Positions 4,574 through 5,359 of a stretch of 5,359 nt of DNA are shown in pieces. The stretch lies in contig JAFGJF010000027.1 of NCBI GenBank assembly GCA_016929205.1, positions 1 through 5,359 on the forward strand, written 5' to 3'. The notes beneath the pieces were generated by a model. It made no database searches and was not told the DNA's origin. It saw only the letters and a list, made by a program, of their open reading frames with translations. The first letter of the stretch is position 1. Each line of letters starts with the position of its first letter. The translations under genes and the position numbers were made by a program. This DNA is from Anaerolineae bacterium (GTDB lineage Bacteria > Chloroflexota > Anaerolineae > JAFGEY01).

Positions 4574-5359
4574 TCAGAAATTCGACTGTGGTGCCTTTAC
4601 CATACGGTACGTTGTGCACCCACCGTTGAGGTTGACAGCCTTGAACCCGTGCTGGTTCAGGATGCGACAGGCATAGTAGGCGCGCTGCCCGACCATGCAA
4701 CAGGTTACGATCCGTTTGTTGCGAGGCAGTTCGCCCAGCCGCCCGCGCAGCTCGTTTAGCGGGATGAGTGTAGCACCCTCGATCGTGCCGGCAGAAAACT
4801 CGTGCGGGTCGCGCACGTCGAGCAAAAAGTCGCGTTCGGCGTCCAATTTGGCCACGTCGTCCCAGTCGATCGTTTCCACGTCACCGCGCAAGATGTTGGC
4901 AGCGACGAAACCGGCAATGTTGACCGGGTCGCGGGCCGAGCCGTAGGGTGGGGCGTAGGCCAGTTCCAGTTCTTCGAGATCAAAGACGGTCATACCGGCG
5001 CGCAGCGCGGTGGCGATGACGTCGATTCGTTTATCCACGCCTTCCTGGCCGACGACCTGCGCGCCCAAGATTTTGCCTGACGGTTGGGGGCTACCGTTCG
5101 TGGCAGTCGAATCCACTGCGGCAGTCGAATCCACTGCGAAAAGCAGCTTGATTGACATCGGTGCCGCGCCGGGATAATACCCGGCATGGTTGGCCAGGTG
5201 CACGATCGCGCTCTTGAAGGCAATGCCGGCCTGCTCCAGCGCGTGGCGGTTGAGCCCTGTTGTGGCCACGGTCAAGTCAAACACCTTGACGATCGCCGTG
5301 CCCTGCACGCCGCGAAAGCGCGTCTCGCGCCCGGCAATGTGATCGGCGACCAGGCGGCC
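4574..5359 (-). CDS. CoA-disulfide reductase/persulfide reductase with fused rhodanese domain, C-terminal part
   Basis: The frame is open at the right edge; the last 261 residues are present and end at TGA 4574-4576. GRLVADHIAGRETRFRGVQGTAIVKVFDLT (read from the edge) is the characteristic end of the FAD/NAD part, followed by the dimerisation domain: GYYPGA, KILGAQVVGQEGVDKRIDVIATA and LELAYAPPYGSARDPVN. Tyrosines in YYPGA and LAYAPPY probably correspond to the active-site tyrosines described for CoADRs. A rhodanese domain (about 165-255) has DVRDPHEF and the loop VTCCMVGQRAYYACRIL, where C221 aligns with the catalytic cysteine and C220 is extra. Family members reduce CoA disulfide or CoA/glutathione persulfides with NAD(P)H in the cytoplasm. 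The FAD-domain active cysteine lies outside the window. An in-frame GTG at 5308 is internal, not a start. An 18-bp tandem duplication lengthens a loop. Confidence 0.9.
   Translation of the reverse strand, partial: GRLVADHIAGRETRFRGVQGTAIVKVFDLTVATTGLNRHALEQAGIAFKSAIVHLANHAGYYPGAAPMSIKLLFAVDSTAAVDSTATNGSPQPSGKILGAQVVGQEGVDKRIDVIATALRAGMTVFDLEELELAYAPPYGSARDPVNIAGFVAANILRGDVETIDWDDVAKLDAERDFLLDVRDPHEFSAGTIEGATLIPLNELRGRLGELPRNKRIVTCCMVGQRAYYACRILNQHGFKAVNLNGGCTTYRMVKAPQSNF
5102..5137 (-). repeat. Two exact tandem 18-bp units inside the reductase gene
   Basis: Two identical adjacent units, 5102-5119 and 5120-5137, each contain GCAGTCGAATCCACTGC. Because 18 is a multiple of three the frame is kept, giving AVDSTA-AVDSTA. 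The site is the loop between IKLLF and GKILGAQ, which is usually only a few residues long in this family, so the loop is longer by a dozen or so residues. Confidence 0.85.

Noticed and set aside
5306..5308. GTG as the start of the reductase gene
   Set aside because: The frame continues upstream to the window edge with typical family sequence (GRLVADHIAGRETRFRG), so the gene is truncated by the window and not short.

Overview
The window reads as a piece of a GC-rich Chloroflexota genome (Anaerolineae/Chloroflexia-like). The grounds are the C-terminal tail YLPIVLR on a secreted protein, a secreted von Willebrand A (VWA) protein with a carbohydrate-binding-like insert and DUF11-type repeats, and a CoA-disulfide reductase/rhodanese fusion. 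The taxonomic call is inference from family knowledge; there is no marker gene here.

All three genes lie on the minus strand. Reading in transcription order: (1) 5359-4574, the C-terminal 261 residues of a CoA-disulfide reductase (CoADR) with a fused rhodanese domain, its 5' part outside the window, followed by a 16-bp hairpin; (2) 4317-1048, a complete 1089-residue secreted protein, here VWA-B, made of an N-terminal signal/anchor, a VWA domain split by a roughly 360-residue insert inside the metal-site loop, three DUF11-like Ig-fold repeats and the YLPIVLR tail; (3) 870-1, the first 290 residues of a paralogue, VWA-A, which runs off the left edge. The shared part of the insert is about 80% identical between the two proteins, while the N-terminal signal regions have diverged.

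The most interesting signal is regulatory. Upstream of both VWA genes there is an identical 15-bp core forming two 8-mers 11 bp apart (TTCTAACC-AAT-TTCTWAYC). In both cases it stands exactly 21 bp before an extended -10 (TGnTATAAT) with no good -35. This is the layout expected for an activator of the PhoB/OmpR type, so the two paralogues probably share one regulator that is not in this window. VWA-A also has a terminator-like hairpin with a T-rich tail between its promoter and ribosome binding site, a possible attenuator.

Working model (inference): two co-regulated, surface-displayed adhesin or sugar-binding proteins, with a VWA/carbohydrate-binding-like head on a DUF11 stalk, next to an unrelated thiol/persulfide-reductase gene. 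No RNA genes, mobile elements, CRISPR arrays or plus-strand genes were found. The two intergenic stretches (871-1047 and 4318-4573) are both under 300 bp and are described below.
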